In this document: positions 7,941 through 17,800 of the stretch, one piece after another
Layout: every line of letters begins with the position of its first letter
Numbering within the stretch: position 1 is the first letter of the stretch
From: Pseudomonas siliginis
Lineage (GTDB): Bacteria > Pseudomonadota > Gammaproteobacteria > Pseudomonadales > Pseudomonadaceae
DNA length: 64,000 nt
Direction of reading: 5' to 3'
Assembly (NCBI RefSeq): GCF_019145195.1
Contig: NZ_JAHSTW010000013.1
Span: forward strand, 1-64,000
Notes under the pieces: generated by a model
Database searches by the model: none
What the model saw: only the letters and a program-made list of their open reading frames with translations
Told to the model about the DNA's origin: nothing
Position numbers and translations under genes: made by a program

Positions 7941-9329
7941 TCAAGGCCGGCCACCGCTGATATCCGGCGCAGGCTTGTCGTCATCGCCGCTGTCCTGTTC
8001 GGCTGCAACGACTGCTTCCGGCTGCGCAACGGGCTCCGGTTCGGGCTCAGGATTGACCGGCGCCGGATCCTGCACCATCTGCTCCTGCACCACCTGCTCA
8101 TCAACACGCGGGTCAAGCGCCGCCACCAGCGGCGAACTCGACATGCTGTCCGGCATCGCCACGTGATGCAGCGGTGCGTCGTCGACCTGATGCAGGTTGG
8201 TGACCGCTTTCGGACGAATCCGCCAGACCAGCACCAACGCGAAGAAACTGAAGAACGCATACAGGCTCTGACTGCCGAGAAACTTCATCAGCACACCCGC
8301 CAGCAGCGGCCCGATGCTCGCGCCGACGCCGTAGGTCACCAGTAACATCGCGGTCAGCGACACCCGCCGATCGCCTTCGACGTGGTCATTGGAGAACGCC
8401 ACCGCCAGCGGATACAGGCAGAACTGCACCAGCGAACAGAAGAAACCGACAACGAACAGCACCTCCAGCGGCACCTGCGGCATGATCGCCAACGGCAACG
8501 CCGCCACCGCCAGAAACCCGGCAAAGCAGCGAATCAGCAATGCGCGGTCATAACGGTCGGACAACCAGCCCAACGGCCACTGCACCAGTAAGCCGGCAAA
8601 AATGCAGCTACCCATGAACAGACCGACCTGCTCGGTCGTCAGCCCCTGTTGCGAGGCATACAGCGGCGCCAGACCGTAGAACGAACCGATGATCAAACCG
8701 GCGCCGAGCACCGTGCTCAGCGATTGCGGCACACGTTTGATAAAGAAGCGCGGCTCCATCGGCGCGGGGTGCAGAGGCGCCGGGTGAATCCGTCGGGTCA
8801 GCGTCACCGGCACCAGGCACAGGGCAAAGCACAGCGCCACCAGCATCAGCAGTTCCAGACCGAGGCCGGGGTGCATGACCAGAATCAGCTGGCCCAGCAC
8901 CAGGCCCAGGTACGAGGCGATCATGTAACCGCTGAACACCAGGCCGCGTTGATTGGCATCGGCCTGCTCGTTGAGCCAGCTCTCGATGACCATGTACTGA
9001 CACATCATGCCCAGACCAACGATCGTCCGCAGCACCAGCCACGCCGGCAGCCAGTCCACCAGACCATGGCCGAGCACCGCCGCGCCGACGATCCCGGCAC
9101 ACGCCGAATAGGCACGGATATGCCCGACCCGGGCGATCAGGCGATGGCCGATCTTGCCGCCCAGCACCAGACCGAAATAGTTGGCCGCCATCAGCGCACC
9201 GACCCACAGCCCGTCGACATTGTCGGCGGCCAGACGCAAAGCCAGATAAGTAGAAAGAAGGCCTGAGCCGATCAACATCATCAGCGAGGCGAAATACAGC
9301 GCTCGAAAGGATTTCCAGATTTGGCGCAT
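7941..9329 (-). CDS. MFS transporter, YcaD-like
   Basis: This 462-residue major facilitator protein has about 12 hydrophobic segments spanning residues 10-385. The GGKIGHRLIARVGHIRAY loop after TM2 and WLSDRYDRALLI after TM8 are the two MFS A-like motifs. The last 75 residues form a cytoplasmic Pro/Glu/Val-rich tail (repeated VxPEPEPEPV-type sequence) of low complexity. Substrate is unknown. Homologues are annotated as YcaD-type transporters. It converges on flgZ and lies 69 bp after the glutamine-synthetase-like gene. The tail is unusual but common in Pseudomonas copies. Confidence 0.85.
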   Translation of the reverse strand: MRQIWKSFRALYFASLMMLIGSGLLSTYLALRLAADNVDGLWVGALMAANYFGLVLGGKIGHRLIARVGHIRAYSACAGIVGAAVLGHGLVDWLPAWLVLRTIVGLGMMCQYMVIESWLNEQADANQRGLVFSGYMIASYLGLVLGQLILVMHPGLGLELLMLVALCFALCLVPVTLTRRIHPAPLHPAPMEPRFFIKRVPQSLSTVLGAGLIIGSFYGLAPLYASQQGLTTEQVGLFMGSCIFAGLLVQWPLGWLSDRYDRALLIRCFAGFLAVAALPLAIMPQVPLEVLFVVGFFCSLVQFCLYPLAVAFSNDHVEGDRRVSLTAMLLVTYGVGASIGPLLAGVLMKFLGSQSLYAFFSFFALVLVWRIRPKAVTNLHQVDDAPLHHVAMPDSMSSSPLVAALDPRVDEQVVQEQMVQDPAPVNPEPEPEPVAQPEAVVAAEQDSGDDDKPAPDISGGRP

Positions 9330-9398
9330 CGGCGTTCCGAGCGGCTCCTTGCAGTAAATACCGGGCGGTCAGATCGACAGCCCGGCAGCAGCGATACG

Positions 9399-10742
9399 TC
9401 AGGCCTGGGCGGCCAGCACACGGCGCTCCCAGGGAGTGATTTCATCAAAGAAGCTGGTCAACTCCATGGTCTTCGAAGCGATGTAGCCTTCGATGAACTC
9501 CGACCCGAACAGTTCCCTCGCCAACTGGCTACGTTTCAGACGCTCAAGCGCGGCGTGCAAGGTACACGGCAAGGCCAGATTATCCGGCACGGCGAACTCA
9601 CCCTGGATTGCCGCGCTCGGCTCCAGTTCCTGTTCGATGCCGTGCAAACCCGCGGCCAGACTGGCGGCGATCGCCAGATAAGGATTGGCGTCGGCGCCCG
9701 GCAAGCGGTTTTCGACCCGACGTGCGACCGGCGAGCTGGCGGGAATACGCAAGCCGGCGGCGCGATTGTCATGGGACCAGCAGGCATTGTTCGGCGACGC
9801 GTACGGATGACACAGGCGCTGATAGGAATTCACGTTAGGCGCAAACAGTGCGGTGAAATCGGCGAGGCCTGCCTGTTGCCCGCCGATGAAGTGGCGGAAC
9901 ATCGACGTCGGCTCGCCGTTCGAGTCAGTGAAGACATTCTTACCGCTGCCGATTTCAACGATGCTCTGGTGAATATGCATCGAACTGCCCGGCGTGTGCG
10001 CCAGCGGTTTGGCCATGCACACCACGCTCAGGCCATGCTTGAGCGCGACCTCCTTGAGCAGGTGCTTGAACAGGAACGTCTGATCGGCCAGCAGCAGCGG
10101 ATCGCCGTGCAGCAGATTGATCTCGAACTGGCTGACGCCCATTTCATGCATGAAGGTGTCGCGCGGCAGGCCCAGGGCGGCCATGCATTTATATACTTCG
10201 CTGAAGAACGGCCGCAGACCGTTGTTGGAACTGACGCTGAACGCCGACTGACCATCCTCGCGACGGCCGTCGAGGCCCACCGGCGGACGGAACGGCTGAG
10301 TCGGATCGGTGTTCGGTGCGAAGACAAAAAATTCCAGCTCGGTCGCCACCACCGGCGCCAGACCGTGCGCGGCGTAACGGGCGATGACCGCTTTGAGCTG
10401 ACCACGGGTCGAGAGACTTGAGCTCCCCCCGCTCAGTTCGTCGGCGTCGCAAATCGCCATGGCACGCGGCTCGTCGCTCCAGGGCAAACGGTGAATCTGC
10501 GCAGGATCGGCAACCAGCGCCAGATCGCCGTCATCGCTGCCGTAGAACCGCGCCGGCGGATAGCCGCCCATGATGCATTGCAGCAGCACACCCCGCGCCA
10601 ACTGCAAACGCCGCCCCTCGAGGAAACCCTCGGCGGTCATCACCTTGCCCCGTGGCACACCGTTCAGATCCGGGGTGACACATTCAATCTCATCAATGCC
10701 GGTCAATCGCTGCGCGAGTGAACCCTGGCCATCGGTTGTCAT
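9399..10742 (-). CDS. Glutamine synthetase family protein (gamma-glutamylpolyamine synthetase-like)
   Basis: This 447-residue glutamine synthetase fold enzyme probably ligates glutamate to a polyamine or other amine with ATP, as PuuA/PauA-type enzymes do. Visible motifs are ATELEFFVFAP (metal-binding glutamates), HEMGVSQFEINL, GSSMHIHQS and the PxSxxxRRxENRLPGADANPYL region. The C-terminus lacks the adenylylation loop of true GlnA. I start at MTTDGQGS (10742) because the longer frame adds 25 non-conserved residues. Several pau paralogues exist in pseudomonads; which amine it uses cannot be read here. Confidence 0.85.
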   Translation of the reverse strand: MTTDGQGSLAQRLTGIDEIECVTPDLNGVPRGKVMTAEGFLEGRRLQLARGVLLQCIMGGYPPARFYGSDDGDLALVADPAQIHRLPWSDEPRAMAICDADELSGGSSSLSTRGQLKAVIARYAAHGLAPVVATELEFFVFAPNTDPTQPFRPPVGLDGRREDGQSAFSVSSNNGLRPFFSEVYKCMAALGLPRDTFMHEMGVSQFEINLLHGDPLLLADQTFLFKHLLKEVALKHGLSVVCMAKPLAHTPGSSMHIHQSIVEIGSGKNVFTDSNGEPTSMFRHFIGGQQAGLADFTALFAPNVNSYQRLCHPYASPNNACWSHDNRAAGLRIPASSPVARRVENRLPGADANPYLAIAASLAAGLHGIEQELEPSAAIQGEFAVPDNLALPCTLHAALERLKRSQLARELFGSEFIEGYIASKTMELTSFFDEITPWERRVLAAQA

Positions 10743-10839
10743 GACGCAATCCTTGTTGTTGTGCGAGCCGCGAACGGCGACCCGGACAAAATAGGCTGCG
10801 GCTGTTCGGAATATCAAGCAGCGTCAAACAAAAAGCCTG

Positions 10840-11532
10840 TCACGGCAGGTAAAGGCTGAACACCCCACCGCCCAACGGCCCGCCATTGCTGATTTCGGTG
10901 CGCCCTTCCACGCCGTTGCGCTGATGCAGCGCGGCGATGCGATTGGCGAAATACAGACCGAGGCCAGTGCTGCCGCTGCTGTGATTGATGCCCTGCACAT
11001 AATCGGTCTGACGCTCGAGCATCTCTGCTGGATAGCCGTCGCCGTCGTCGTTGATGCTCAACACCAGTTGCCCGGCTTCGTCGCTGACAGTAATCAGCAA
11101 CGACTCGCGGGCGTAACGGATCGCATTGTTGATGCAGTTGCCGAGCACCGAGGCGATCAGCTCGCGATCGAAGAAACCCAGCGGGCTCAACGGATCGACT
11201 TCATAGGTGGCGATGATGCCGCGACTGGCAAACACCTCCTGATGCGCGGCCAGTTGCGCCTCGATGAAATCGTCGAGTTCGTGATAGGCCGGCTGTAGCG
11301 GCAACTGGTTGACGCCGAGTTTGTAAAGCCCGAGCAACTGCACCAGCATGCCGTTGAGGTGGGCGAACTCGAAGTCGATCACGCCCTGCTCCGAGCCGTC
11401 GCGCAGCTCTTTCGGCAGACGCGCCAGCCATTGGCTGTGCGCCTGCATCAGCATGGCCAGGGAGTTCTTCATGTCGTGGACGGTGGAGGCAATCACCGTG
11501 GAAAAATCCAGCGCCGGATCAATTGGGTTCAT
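10840..11532 (-). CDS. Sensorless cytoplasmic histidine kinase
   Basis: This 230-residue kinase has no membrane segment or sensor domain. His19 in STVHDMKNSLAML is the likely phospho-acceptor. The N box is around VLGNCINNAIRYA, and the ATP lid glycine motifs are NDDGDGYP and STGLGLYF. The start MNPIDPALDF overlaps the stop of the upstream response-regulator gene as ATGA, indicating translational coupling. Input must come from a partner, most simply the TPR part of its regulator. Family function is unknown to me. Confidence 0.85.
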   Translation of the reverse strand: MNPIDPALDFSTVIASTVHDMKNSLAMLMQAHSQWLARLPKELRDGSEQGVIDFEFAHLNGMLVQLLGLYKLGVNQLPLQPAYHELDDFIEAQLAAHQEVFASRGIIATYEVDPLSPLGFFDRELIASVLGNCINNAIRYARESLLITVSDEAGQLVLSINDDGDGYPAEMLERQTDYVQGINHSSGSTGLGLYFANRIAALHQRNGVEGRTEISNGGPLGGGVFSLYLP

Positions 11533-13133
11533 TCGCCAAACGCCTTGCTTTTCAGCTTCTGATAACGCGCAAACCGCGCGTCGGTGTCGGGCATCAGGCC
11601 CACCAGTTTCAGGCAGGCCCGACATTCTTCCAGCTCCGCCGACGGCACACTGGTGTCGGTGCCATGCAGCAGCGACTGGGCCAGGTTCAGCGCAATACTG
11701 ATGTTTTTCGGTTGCAGCTTGAGCGCCTTGCGGAACACCTCGCGGGCCTCGACCAGATTGCCGGTCTTGTACACGCGCACGCCCTGGCGGTTGAGATCGG
11801 CCGCAGCGTTGCTCGAACTGAGAATCGTCGGATCGTCGGTGAGCTTGGCGATGTCTTTCATCACCGCTGGGTCGTCACCGTAGATCTCCGCGCAGCTCTT
11901 GAGCATCGAAGTGCCCGCCTCGGCCTGACCGAGCATCTGCAACTGCTTGGCCACCAGCAACGCCGCCTCGGGGCTCATGAACTGTTCCATGCCATCGAGG
12001 CGCATCAGTGCTTGTTCGGTAAGCTTGTCAGCGGTTTCAGCGTCGTTGAGCAACAGGCTGGTGGCCTTCATCAGTCGCGCACGGATTTGCAGGCCGGGAT
12101 CGCTCGGGTTTTCTTTGGCCACGGCGCTGAGGGTGGTATTGATCTCCAGCCGCGTACGCGTGTCGAGGCCGCGATCGCTGCCCTTGCTGATCAGCGCATG
12201 AGCCAGGCCGAGATTGCTTTCCGGGTCCTTGAAACGCGACTGCGCGCCCTGCGCCACGGCCTGACGATAAGCCCGCGAGGCGGTTTCGAAATCTTCGTTG
12301 GCCATCGCCAGTTTGCCGAGCAAAGCTTGACGGCGCACCGCCAATGGCGACAGTCGAATCGCTTCTTCGAGCACCCGCTGCGCGCCTTTGCTGTCGCCTT
12401 CGGCCACCAGCACATCAGCCATGCCGTCATACAGCGCCGGCATCATCGGGAACACTTTCAAGGCCTTTTCATAGACCTCTTTGGCCTGCGAGACCTGCCC
12501 GCGCTTGAACAGCAACTTGCCCAATCCAGCGAAGGCCCACGGCAACGGACGGTCGGCAATGATGCCGTCGTAGAGTCGCTCCAGCGCTTCGTTCTGATTC
12601 ATATCGCGCAGCGCATCGGCGCGGTAACGCAGGCACAGCGGCGAATAGCGGATGTCCTGTTTGCACAGGGCAATACAGGCATTGAGCACCTCGACCGGCT
12701 TACCGCGATCAAGGGCCTGCAGAATCGGTTTGAGCAAAGTCTTGCGTTGCTCCAGACGCTCAAGGCGCTGGGCCAGCCCGGAACGGTTGAACGGCTTGGT
12801 CAGGTACGCATCCGGCTCATGCTCCAGCGCACTGAGCACCATCGCCTGACTGGTCTCGGCGGTGACCATGACGAAAACGGCTTCGTGGCTAATGAGCTTT
12901 TCCGACATCAGGTCTTCGAGCACCTGCTGGCCGTTCTTCTTGCCGTCGCCGAGGTGGAAGTCCTGAAGAATGAAATCGTAGGACTTCTGCGAGCACATCT
13001 TCAGCGCCTGCTCGCCAGTGTCGGCAGTATCGACATCCTTGACGCCGAGCTCACGCAACATCGAACGCACGGAACTGCGGAAATCGGAAAAATCATCGAC
13101 GATCAGAAAGCTTTTTTGGTGATACGACGACAT
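11529..13133 (-). CDS. Response regulator with TPR repeats
   Basis: This 534-residue protein has a receiver at residues about 6-125, with acidic residues in FLIVDDFSD, phosphoacceptor Asp58 in ILQDFHLGDG, Thr in VMVTAE and Lys in YLTKPF. The rest is helical with tetratricopeptide-like repeats, for example PWAFAGLGKLLFKRGQVSQA and AALYDGMADVL-type units, ending with GVRVYKTGNLVEAREVFRKA. There is no DNA-binding output, so it probably acts through protein contacts. It is the first gene of a two-gene unit with the sensorless kinase. Confidence 0.88.
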   Translation of the reverse strand: MSSYHQKSFLIVDDFSDFRSSVRSMLRELGVKDVDTADTGEQALKMCSQKSYDFILQDFHLGDGKKNGQQVLEDLMSEKLISHEAVFVMVTAETSQAMVLSALEHEPDAYLTKPFNRSGLAQRLERLEQRKTLLKPILQALDRGKPVEVLNACIALCKQDIRYSPLCLRYRADALRDMNQNEALERLYDGIIADRPLPWAFAGLGKLLFKRGQVSQAKEVYEKALKVFPMMPALYDGMADVLVAEGDSKGAQRVLEEAIRLSPLAVRRQALLGKLAMANEDFETASRAYRQAVAQGAQSRFKDPESNLGLAHALISKGSDRGLDTRTRLEINTTLSAVAKENPSDPGLQIRARLMKATSLLLNDAETADKLTEQALMRLDGMEQFMSPEAALLVAKQLQMLGQAEAGTSMLKSCAEIYGDDPAVMKDIAKLTDDPTILSSSNAAADLNRQGVRVYKTGNLVEAREVFRKALKLQPKNISIALNLAQSLLHGTDTSVPSAELEECRACLKLVGLMPDTDARFARYQKLKSKAFGE

Positions 13134-13350
13134 CGAAGATTTCCAGGCAATTGAAGAAAACGAACCGAGGCGATTTCAGGCGCGCAGATGATAGCCGGAG
13201 GCCATGCGCCATCAAGCGATTTCGCTGGAGTCTGAACTCACCGTTCGGGTTATCGGCCAAAAATCCCGGGGCCTGAGGGTGCTGCTTCAAGAATGTTGCC
13301 TGGAGTATTACTCTGCGCGCCTGCTCAAGGATTTGCATAAGGACTGAATC

Positions 13351-14703
13351 GTGTACATCAAGGGACGCTACATCCTGTCAGCGTGTTTGCTTGTCTTTAT
13401 CCAGCAAGCGACAGCGGCGGCGATGGATTGCAAAAAAGCGGCGAACGACGTGGAAAACATGATTTGCGCGAATAAATCGCTGTATGAGCTAGACGCGCAG
13501 ATGGGCACGCTGTATCGCCAACTGATGACAACTGCCACAGCGGGGCAACCTGAACTCAAGCGCACCCAGCGCGCCTGGCTGAAAACCCGCAACACCTGCG
13601 CAGACGATGTCGCTTGCCTGGATGGCAGCTACCGCCAGCGCCTGCAAGCGTTGCAGGCACAATGGACGCAAGCCGCAATGTGGCAGCCGGACGCCGTGGA
13701 TCTTCAGGCGATGAACGATCTGCAGGAGAGCATTCGTGCCGAGAGCAAAAACCACCCGGAATTTGCGCTGGAACATGCCTTGGCCGCACGGGCTTTCGAG
13801 TCTTCGCAGACATCGTTCGCGGGCGATCCAGTCGACAGCTACGGCGAGCAAACCAACTTCCCCAAGTCGCGTCCCAAAGGCGTGAGCGAGGACGAATGGA
13901 AAGCATTGAACGCCTCAAGCATCGACGGCGCCGCCGAGACCGGACGGTCTTCCTACGCACTGCTGGATCTGGACAATGATGGCCAGCGCGACCTTATCGT
14001 CGACACATACGCAGGCGGCACCGGCTTGTTCACCTACGTGGAAACCTGGCGCCGCACGGGCGAGCGGTTCGTCAAAAGATCGGTCGAGCCGGAAAGCTCG
14101 CTGTTCTACACCAACGACCGTGGCGCTAATCAGGCAATCAGCTGGATCAAGCTTCACGACAGAATCTATGCCGCCTACCGAAACGGCGCCTACGGTGTCG
14201 ACAACCTGTATCTGCTCAATCCGCTGAAGGTCAACCGTCAGGTGCCGACGGTGTCCGTGCGTTACAGTTACGCCCTGCAGGTGCCCACGACTCAACATAA
14301 AGAGGATGGCACCAGCACCTACGAGCTTGACGCGGATCTGCACGGGGCACTCGAACACGCCATCACCCAGGCAATGAAAGTCGGATCGGAATCAACCGCT
14401 AACGCACCCCTTTGCCCTATTCCTCCCACGGGTGCCGGAGACGACGATTACTACAGCTACGGTCCAGGGCACTACACCATCGAAAAGATCGCCGATTTGC
14501 CGGTAATGATCGGCGGCGAATGCTACATCGGGGCGCTGATTGACTGGTTCGGCAGTTACAGCGAAAAGACGGGGTTATTCGCCCAACTGGCCGTGCGCAA
14601 GCCGGGCGTCGAGGCGAGCGGGACTACTTACGAAGTCTTCGGCCGTCGGCATGTAACCGATGTCAGTGGGAGCCTTGGCAAAGTCGAAATCAACGACGAC
14701 TGA
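13351..14703 (+). CDS. Exported LprI-domain protein of unknown function
   Basis: This 450-residue protein begins with a signal peptide (ILSACLLVFIQQATAAA, GTG start). Residues about 26-105 match the LprI/DUF1311 pattern: DCKKAANDVENMICANKSLYELD, then TQRAWLKTRNTCADDVACLDGSY, with four cysteines likely forming disulfides. The following 340 residues are unassigned. They include DLDNDGQRDLIVDTYAGG, an Asp-rich loop like those of FG-GAP/VCBS calcium-binding repeats. Some LprI proteins inhibit lysozyme, but that function should not be assumed here. It stands alone between divergent and downstream genes. Confidence 0.75.
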   Translation: MYIKGRYILSACLLVFIQQATAAAMDCKKAANDVENMICANKSLYELDAQMGTLYRQLMTTATAGQPELKRTQRAWLKTRNTCADDVACLDGSYRQRLQALQAQWTQAAMWQPDAVDLQAMNDLQESIRAESKNHPEFALEHALAARAFESSQTSFAGDPVDSYGEQTNFPKSRPKGVSEDEWKALNASSIDGAAETGRSSYALLDLDNDGQRDLIVDTYAGGTGLFTYVETWRRTGERFVKRSVEPESSLFYTNDRGANQAISWIKLHDRIYAAYRNGAYGVDNLYLLNPLKVNRQVPTVSVRYSYALQVPTTQHKEDGTSTYELDADLHGALEHAITQAMKVGSESTANAPLCPIPPTGAGDDDYYSYGPGHYTIEKIADLPVMIGGECYIGALIDWFGSYSEKTGLFAQLAVRKPGVEASGTTYEVFGRRHVTDVSGSLGKVEINDD

Positions 14704-14887
14704 CCACCGATCATCACGCCGGCAAATTAATCGGCACGGTTGCCAATCACCGGATGTCAAAAACACAGGCAGCACATTTGTCCTTCAAAAGTGCAGGCAG
14801 ATTCGCAAATGAGGTTTATTCTGCTCAATTACCTGCGCCCCCGGACGTCCGCGATACGCTTGTACCGCCACAAAAAAGGCCGAAGTG

Positions 14888-17800
14888 ATGACCTCGAAAA
14901 CCCCTGCCTCGCCCTCTGCGCCCGAACGCAAGGACCTGACACCCAGCCACCTGAATTTCCCCGTGGTGGGCATCGGCGCCTCGGCGGGCGGCCTGCAAGC
15001 GATCAAGCTGTTTTTCGAGCATATGCCGAAGGACAGTGGCATGGCGTTCGTGATCATTCTGCACCTGTCGCCCGATCACCAGAGCATCGCCGACCAGATC
15101 ATTCAGGAATCGACGCGCATGCCGGTGCTGCAAGTGACGCAGCCGGCGCCGATCGAAAAGAACTGCGTGTACGTGATTTCTCCGGCGCACTCGCTGACGA
15201 TGAATGACGGCTACCTGCGCGTCAGCCCCGCTGGCTCACCCCAAGCGCGCCACACTGCCATCGACCTGTTCTTCCGCGATCTGGCCGATGTGCATCGCGA
15301 GCGGGCTTTTTGCCTGGTGCTTTCAGGCACCGGTTCCGATGGTGCGGTGGGCTTGTCGCGAATCAAGGAACAGGGTGGCGTGACGCTGGTACAAGTGCCG
15401 GAAGACGCCGAGTTCGACGGCATGCCGCGCGCCGCCATCGAGACGCGCATGGTCGATCTGATACTGCCAGTGGTCGAGATGCCGCAGAAACTGATGGAGC
15501 TGTGGCGCAACTCTCAGAACATCAAATTACCCAGCGCCAATGATCCCGACCTGAAAGCCTTGAAGCCTGCAAACGAACACGAAGCGTCGATCGCCGAACA
15601 ACGCCTGCATGAAATCCTGTTGTACCTGCGCAGCAGCACCGGCCATGACTTCAAACATTACAAGCGCGCCACCGTGCTGCGCCGCATCGAGCGGCGCATG
15701 CAGGTCACCAGCCAGTCTGACCTCGGCGCCTATTACGACTACCTGCAAAATACCCCGGAAGAATCCAAGGCCCTGCTCGGCGACATGCTGATCGGCGTGA
15801 CCAACTTCTTCCGTGACCGCGAAGCCTTCGAAGCCCTTGAGCGCGATGTGCTGCCGCAACTGGTGCAATCGGTTGCCGACTCGTCGGAAAAAGAAGAATT
15901 GCGCGTCTGGTCTGCCGGCTGCTCGACCGGCGAAGAAGCCTACAGCCTGGCGATCCTGCTCGATGATCAGATGCAGGTACAAAGCAGCAAGGCCAACCTG
16001 CAAGTGTTCGCCACCGATATCGACGAACGCGCCATCACCACTGGCCGCGCCGGCACCTATCCGCAAGCCATCGTCACCGACGTACCGCCAACACGCCTTC
16101 GGCATTATTTCGTCAAAGACGATGACCACTACCGGATCCGCAAGGAAATCCGCGAGAAAGTGCTGTTCGCCAAGCACAGCCTGTTGTCCGATCCGCCGTT
16201 CTCGCAGATCGACCTGATCGTTTGCCGCAATCTGCTGATTTACCTGGATCGCGAGGTGCAGCGGGAAATCCTGCAGATGTTCCACTTCGCCCTGCGACCG
16301 GGCGGTTTCCTGTTTCTCGGCACCTCGGAAAGCGCCGATGCCTGCCATGAACTGTTCGCGCCAGTGGACAAGCGCAACCGCATCTTCCGCGCCAAGACCG
16401 GTACCGCGAACAGCCGCCGCACCCCGACCATGCCGCGTGGCGGTTACATGCGCACCAGCGTTTCCCGACCGCCATCGAAAGCCATAGAGCCCGTCAAGCT
16501 GTCGTTTGCCGATATCCACCGCCGCGCCATAGAACGCTTCGCCCCGCCGAGCATTATCGTCGACACCAACGCCGATATCCTTCACATGAGCGAAGCCGCC
16601 GGGCGCTTCCTGCGGCATGTCGGCGGCGAGCTGTCACGCAACTTGCTGACGCTGATCCTGCCGGAACTGCGCCTGGAAATCCGCACGACGCTGTTCCAGG
16701 TGCAGCAAAGCAACCTCACCGTGCGCTCGCGTGAAGTGCTGCTCAAGCGCGAGGAGCGTCAGTACCGCATCACGCTGATTGCGCAGCCGTACAAGGACGA
16801 CGACTTCGACAGCGAGTGCGTGCTGGTGACCTTCGATGAAACGGAGATCGACGCGCACGAGCAGGCGCTGACCACGGTGCTGCAGACTGAAAGCCAAGTG
16901 CTCTCCAACCTCGAACGTGAGCTGCAACGCACCAAATTGCATTTGCAGGACACCATCGAACAGTCGGAAATCTCCAGCGAAGAGCTCAAGGCTTCCAACG
17001 AGGAGATGCAGGCGATCAACGAAGAACTGCGCTCGGCCACCGAAGAGCTCGAGACCAGCAAGGAAGAGTTGCAGTCAATCAATGAAGAGCTGTTGACGGT
17101 CAACTACGAGCTGAAGACCAAAGTCGAAGAAACCGACAAGATCAACGATTATCTGACCAATCTGATCGCATCTACCGACATTGCTACGGTGTTCGTCGAT
17201 CGCAGCATGCGCATCAAATGGTTCACGCCGCGCGCCACCGACATCTTCAGCATGTTGCCGGTAGACACCGGCCGTTCACTGCTGGATATCACCCATCGCC
17301 TGAATTACCCGGCGATGACCGAGGACGCGGCGCAAGTGTTCGAATCGCTGAACATGATCGAACGCGAGATCAACAGTACCGATAACCGCTGGTACATCGC
17401 CCGCTTGCTGCCTTATCGCTCCAGCGAAGACCACATCGACGGCACCGTGTTGACCTTCATCGACATCAGCAAACGCCGCGAAGCCGAGGAAGAGCTGCGC
17501 CTGGGCGAAGAACGCATGCGTCTGGTCGCTGAGAGTACGCGTGATTACGCGATTATCATCCTCGATGAAATGGGTGCGATCACCAGTTGGAACAAAGGCG
17601 CTGAACTGATCTTTGGCCACAGCAAAAACGAGGCCGAAGGTCAGTACTACGATTTCATCTTCACAGCCGAAGACCGTGCTGCCGGCATGGCTGAAAGTGA
17701 ATTATCCACCGCCCGCCAGCACGGCCGCTCTGAGGATGAGCGCTGGCATGTGCGCAAGGATGGCAGCCGTTTCTTCTGCAGCGGCGAGGTCACCTTGCTC

